Below, piece after piece: positions 6,039-8,872 of a stretch of DNA of 8,872 nt; position 1 is the first letter of the stretch, and the number at the start of each line of letters is the position of its first letter. This DNA comes from Sphingomonadales bacterium (GTDB lineage: Bacteria; Pseudomonadota; Alphaproteobacteria; Sphingomonadales; Sphingomonadaceae), in assembly GCA_028868335.1 (NCBI GenBank), contig JAGWUU010000127.1, forward strand, positions 1 through 8,872, given 5' to 3'. Under the pieces are notes generated by a model, which did not search any database, was not told the origin of the DNA, and saw only the letters and a program-made list of their open reading frames with translations. Position numbers and translations under genes: made by a program.

Positions 6039-7189
6039 CACCCCATCTCCGCAAAAGTCTCCGCGCACCAGTCAGCGATGTAGTCGCGCATGCCCGTGCC
6101 GTTGTCGGCACCGCAATGCTCGACCTCGAAATCGGCCTTGGTGAACATGCGCAGCGCGCGCTTGGGGCTGTTGACCGCCTGGTCATAGCTCATCTGGGCG
6201 TTGTAGGCCGGGATCTGGCGGTCATGCTCGCCATGGGTGATGAGGAACGGCACCCTGATCTTCTCGACCTGCCCGTCGAGCGTGATCTGGTCGGCATAGG
6301 CGAGGAACTTGTCGCGATCGTCGAAGCCGAACACCCACATCACATGGTCCCAATAGTGCGGCACGGGGTTCTCGCCCTCGTTGGCGAGGCGCTCGCGCTG
6401 GCGCCGACCCCATACGTGGTTCGCGCCCATCACGGCGCACAGGGCATAGCGCGGATCATTGGCGGCAATGCGCGGGGCGTGGTAGCCGCCAAACGAGAGC
6501 CCGAACACGCCGATCTTCCCGGGGATCACGTCCTTGCGGGTCAGCAGGTAATCGAATGCCGGGCTGCCCCAGCGTTCGGCGTCGTAGATCGCGGGCTGGC
6601 CGCGCTTGCGGATCGCCTCTCCGGTGCCGGGCTGGTCGACGAACAGGGTGTTGATGCCGCGCTCAAGGTTCACCGCCCCGTGCCCGGCCATGTTGACCTG
6701 CTCCTTCATCGAGTCGAGCCCGTTGACCGAGACGAGCGCCGGACGCGGCGTGCCAGATCCATCGTGAACGAAGATCGCCGGGTAGGATCCGCCCTCGTAG
6801 GGAATTTCGACGTGATCGACGTGGAGGCCGCGCAGCGCGCTGCCCTTGGCGTAAAGTTCCAGCCCCTTGTCATAGGCGGCCCAACGCGGCGCGTAGTCGC
6901 GGCTCTGGAGGCGTTCGGCGGCAAGGTAATAGCCGCTGGCGCGCAGGTACTTGGTTCCGGCGGAAAGGCGATAGCCATCGGCCTCGTCGCGCGCGGCGTT
7001 GGCGGCGACCTGGTCGGCGACCGCGACCCAGCTTTCGAAAAGCTGCGCCGATCCGGCGTCGGCGCCCGCCTTGGCCGCCTCGCGCACGGGGCGACAGACC
7101 TCGTCAAGCTCGCCGTGGTTGCCGCCGCAGACCAGCGCGAGGTTGATGCCTAGGTTCCAGACGTAGTTGCCGGGAAAGGGTTCGAACAT
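6038..7189 (-). CDS. Alpha/beta hydrolase, 2,6-dihydroxypseudooxynicotine hydrolase-like
   Basis: This 383-residue cytoplasmic serine hydrolase has an N-terminal helical region of about 110 residues before the alpha/beta core. The core shows the nucleophile elbow GLSFGG with Ser232. Asp323 (in THGEHDRQIP) and His358 (in VEHCGAD) fit the rest of the triad. Layout and length match the family of 2,6-dihydroxypseudooxynicotine hydrolase (Ser217, Asp300, His329 as I recall), which cuts a C-C bond between a hydroxylated pyridine and a keto side chain. FrsA-like esterases and polyketide-related hydrolases share the fold. It is not the roughly 285-residue BphD/MhpC type that usually follows an extradiol dioxygenase. 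TGAGGAG at the preceding gene's stop serves as ribosome site, nine bases before ATG, and its own stop overlaps the Rieske start by one base. C-C hydrolysis of an acyl-aromatic or a ring-cleavage product is plausible; ester hydrolysis cannot be excluded. Confidence 0.8.
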   Translation of the reverse strand: MFEPFPGNYVWNLGINLALVCGGNHGELDEVCRPVREAAKAGADAGSAQLFESWVAVADQVAANAARDEADGYRLSAGTKYLRASGYYLAAERLQSRDYAPRWAAYDKGLELYAKGSALRGLHVDHVEIPYEGGSYPAIFVHDGSGTPRPALVSVNGLDSMKEQVNMAGHGAVNLERGINTLFVDQPGTGEAIRKRGQPAIYDAERWGSPAFDYLLTRKDVIPGKIGVFGLSFGGYHAPRIAANDPRYALCAVMGANHVWGRRQRERLANEGENPVPHYWDHVMWVFGFDDRDKFLAYADQITLDGQVEKIRVPFLITHGEHDRQIPAYNAQMSYDQAVNSPKRALRMFTKADFEVEHCGADNGTGMRDYIADWCAETFAEMG

Positions 7190-7202
7190 GGGCGGCTGCT
7201 CC

Positions 7203-8003
7203 TCAGTTGTCGAAAATGGCGACGGCGCGGGTCCAACCGGCGGACGCGCCCTCGATCTTGTTGGGGAAGCACGAGATCATGAAGCCGGTCGCCGGAAGCG
7301 CCTCAAGATTGTGCATCTTCTCTATGTGGCAATAACCGATCGCGGTGCCGGCCCGGTGGCCTTCCCAGATCAGCTTCGGGTTGCCGGTTTCCAGCACCCT
7401 GTCCTTGGTGTGGACGAACGGCGCGTCCCATGACCAGGCATCGGTTCCCGTCACCCGCACTCCGCGTTCCAGCAGGTACATCGTCCCCTCGTAGCCGACA
7501 CCCGCGCCCCGGCTGACATAGGCCGGATCGCGGTTGGCCAGCGCCATGCCGGCCGCGGTGTTGACGACGACGATGTCGAGCGGCTGAAGGTCATGCCCGA
7601 TGCGTTTCAGTTCGGCCTCGATATCGGCGGCGGTGACGACATAGCCATCCGGCCGGTCCCTGAAATCGAGCTTCACGCCGGGATTGAAGAACCAGTCCAG
7701 CGGCATCTGGTCGATCGTCCGCGAGGGCCGTGCGCCGCCCTCAAGCGCCGCTCCCTCGGTGGGATGATAGTGCCACGGCGCGTCGACGTGCGTGCCGCTG
7801 TGCGTAGTCAGCTTGACCCATTCACTGGCGCAGAACGGCTCGCCGCCAATCATCCCGTCGATGTCCGCGCCGGGAAAGAAGTTGTCCAGTTCCGAGCGCG
7901 TCCCGGCGTGGTTCTCGTAGGTGATCTGCGGCTTGAGGAACGGCGGATCGCTGACCACCTCGTTGCTGAGCGTCATCGACAGGTCGACATAGTGGCGGGG
8001 CAT
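7203..8003 (-). CDS. Cyclase-family (kynurenine formamidase/isatin hydrolase-like) metal hydrolase
   Basis: This 266-residue protein carries the family signature HSGTHVDAPWH at residues 68-78. His68, His72 and Asp74 are the expected metal ligands (Zn2+ or Mn2+), with His78 completing the motif. The DLSMTLSNEV start, the GTDAWSWDAPF segment and the ending CFPNKIEGASAGWTRAVAI are all typical of the bacterial cyclase family. Known members hydrolyse cyclic or acyclic amides (N-formylkynurenine, isatin), and the name comes from a supposed polyketide cyclase. The ATG at 8003 follows GGGAGAA. It lies 14 bp after the SDR stop and 13 bp before the hydrolase gene. In this cluster it would suit hydrolysis of an amide, lactone or keto-enol intermediate. 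The family is secure; substrate unknown. Confidence 0.86.
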   Translation of the reverse strand: MPRHYVDLSMTLSNEVVSDPPFLKPQITYENHAGTRSELDNFFPGADIDGMIGGEPFCASEWVKLTTHSGTHVDAPWHYHPTEGAALEGGARPSRTIDQMPLDWFFNPGVKLDFRDRPDGYVVTAADIEAELKRIGHDLQPLDIVVVNTAAGMALANRDPAYVSRGAGVGYEGTMYLLERGVRVTGTDAWSWDAPFVHTKDRVLETGNPKLIWEGHRAGTAIGYCHIEKMHNLEALPATGFMISCFPNKIEGASAGWTRAVAIFDN

Positions 8004-8017
8004 CAGTTTTCTCCCAA

Positions 8018-8773
8018 TCAGTCTGCGGTCCAGCCGCCGTCGACGACCAGGCTCGTCCCGGTCATCAGCGCGGATGCGTCGGAGGCAAGGAACACTACCG
8101 CACCCATCAGGTCCTCGACAGTGCCGATCCGCCCCAGCTTGATCTTGGACAGGACGCTGGCCTTGAACGCCTCGTCCTCGAACATCGGCCTGGTCAGCGG
8201 GGTTTCGGTAAAGGTCGGGGCGATGGTGTTGGAGCGGATGCCGTGGCTTGCAAGGTCAAGCGCGAAGCTCTTGCTCATGCCTTCCATCGCCCACTTGCTC
8301 GCACAATAGAGCGAGCGGTTGGGCCCTCCGACGTGGCCCATCTGGCTGCCCATGTGGATCAGCGAACCATGCGTTCCGGTGGCGATCATCCGCCTCACAC
8401 AGCCTTGCGCGACGAAGAACGCACTTTTGACGTTGAGGTCCAGCACCGCGTCGTAATCGGTTTCGTCAACGTCCCACATCGGCTTGGGGCGGTTGGTCCC
8501 GGCGTTGTTGACGAGGACGTGAAACGGCTCGTGGCTCTCGAAAAAGGCGGCGACGGCGGCAAGATCGGAGACGTCCAATGTTGCAGTCGATGCTGCACTT
8601 CCGATCTCTTTTGCTGCAATCTCAATTTCACTTGAGGTTCGCGCGACAAGAGTGACCTCGGCCCCGGCTTCGGCCAGCGCGGCGGCGGCGGCAAGGCCGA
8701 TCCCGCGACCGGCTCCCGTCACCAGCGCGCGCTTTCCTTCGAGGCGGAAGGAGGGAGTGCGTGGAATGGTCAT
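8018..8773 (-). CDS. Short-chain dehydrogenase/reductase (classical SDR)
   Basis: This 251-residue NAD(P)-dependent oxidoreductase has every classical SDR mark. The cofactor motif TGAGRGIG is at 19-26, the acidic Asp67 is in LDVSD, and NNAG is at 89-92. The catalytic tetrad is Asn114, Ser143, Tyr156 and Lys160 (YCASK). The ending DGGW is usual for the FabG-like group. Arg45 after the second strand hints at NADPH use, but this is weak. The start at 8773 is chosen because the in-frame extension to 8818 runs through a REP-like palindrome and adds a non-homologous stretch; however, no good Shine-Dalgarno precedes 8773. It is the first visible gene of the leftward operon. A segment of about 65 bases (8575-8639), coding for residues about 45-67, is much more AT-rich than the rest. 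The substrate, presumably an alcohol or ketone in the pathway, is not readable. Confidence 0.88.
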   Translation of the reverse strand: MTIPRTPSFRLEGKRALVTGAGRGIGLAAAAALAEAGAEVTLVARTSSEIEIAAKEIGSAASTATLDVSDLAAVAAFFESHEPFHVLVNNAGTNRPKPMWDVDETDYDAVLDLNVKSAFFVAQGCVRRMIATGTHGSLIHMGSQMGHVGGPNRSLYCASKWAMEGMSKSFALDLASHGIRSNTIAPTFTETPLTRPMFEDEAFKASVLSKIKLGRIGTVEDLMGAVVFLASDASALMTGTSLVVDGGWTAD

Positions 8774-8782
8774 GCGTTGTCG

Positions 8783-8860
8783 CGGGCTTGACCCGGGACC
8801 GCTGGCGCATCCAGCCAACGCCGGTTGATGGCCGCCAGCGGTCCCGGCTTTCGCCGGGAC
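8783..8860. repeat. REP-like composite palindrome upstream of the SDR gene
   Basis: A 15-bp perfect inverted repeat has arms at 8793-8807 and 8833-8847 (core GGGACCGCTGGCG / CGCCAGCGGTCCC). The right arm overlaps a separate 8-bp hairpin, GTCCCGGC-TTTC-GCCGGGAC (8841-8860). The left arm overlaps a small stem, CGGG/CCCG (8783-8786 and 8792-8795). Arms of the CCCGGCGAAAGCCGGGA type are common as intergenic REP elements in sphingomonads and other alphaproteobacteria, as far as I recall. The 99 bases from 8774 to the window end hold no other feature I can support, and any operon promoter is not recognisable. Confidence 0.7.
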
Positions 8861-8872
8861 GACGAGATGGGT

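Noticed and set aside
6116..7153. Rightward open frame (345 codons) opposite the alpha/beta hydrolase
   Set aside because: The hydrolase strand has a catalytic triad and ribosome sites. This frame is Val/Ala/Arg-rich with no motif.
1106..7189. Assignment to a nicotine or pyridine pathway from the flavin hydroxylase and DHPON-like hydrolase
   Set aside because: The other enzymes (two extradiol dioxygenases, Rieske oxygenase, COMT-like enzyme) are not part of that pathway, and the family-level similarity does not fix the substrate.
8774..8818. Upstream start for the SDR (15 extra residues)
   Set aside because: The extension is translated from the REP-like palindrome and does not look like SDR N-terminal sequence.
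1..8872. CRISPR arrays, tRNA/rRNA genes, insertion sequences, toxin-antitoxin or phage genes
   Set aside because: I saw no regularly spaced direct repeats, no RNA-gene signatures and no transposase, integrase or phage proteins on either strand.

Overview
The window is 8.9 kb of GC-rich, gene-dense DNA from what looks like an alphaproteobacterium. A sphingomonad (Novosphingobium/Sphingobium/Sphingomonas type) is my best guess. That rests on base composition, the style of the proteins, and a REP-like palindrome at the right end with arms of the kind often seen between genes in that group. The taxon is an inference. No marker gene, RNA gene, mobile element, transporter or regulator is visible.

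There are ten genes in two convergent blocks. The left block reads rightward (7-3406): a two-domain type I extradiol dioxygenase, an FAD-dependent aromatic hydroxylase and a second, paralogous extradiol dioxygenase. Both dioxygenases keep the full 2-His-1-Glu iron site and the second-sphere His/Tyr pair of BphC-type enzymes. The right block reads leftward (8773 down to 3504): SDR dehydrogenase, cyclase-family metal hydrolase, alpha/beta hydrolase of the 2,6-dihydroxypseudooxynicotine hydrolase type, Rieske oxygenase of the VanA/DdmC type, small VOC protein, DoxX-like membrane protein and a catechol O-methyltransferase-like enzyme. These genes are separated by 39 bp at most and three pairs overlap by 1, 8 and 4 bp, so this is almost certainly one translationally coupled operon. 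The blocks meet at 3407-3503.

Taken together this reads as an aromatic-compound catabolic cluster. A Rieske oxygenase (demethylation or hydroxylation) and a flavin hydroxylase would prepare a catechol-like ring. Two extradiol dioxygenases would open it. A C-C bond or ester hydrolase, a cyclase-family hydrolase and an SDR would process the products. A COMT-like methyltransferase in the same operon as a possible O-demethylase is an odd pairing. The substrate cannot be read from the sequence. The Rieske enzyme's ferredoxin/reductase and a meta-pathway hydratase/aldolase are not in the window.

Non-coding features are a strong hairpin between the first two genes, a related hairpin between the convergent blocks, a leader before the second dioxygenase whose Shine-Dalgarno can pair with an upstream anti-SD, and the REP-like element upstream of the SDR. 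No stretch over 300 bases lacks a gene.
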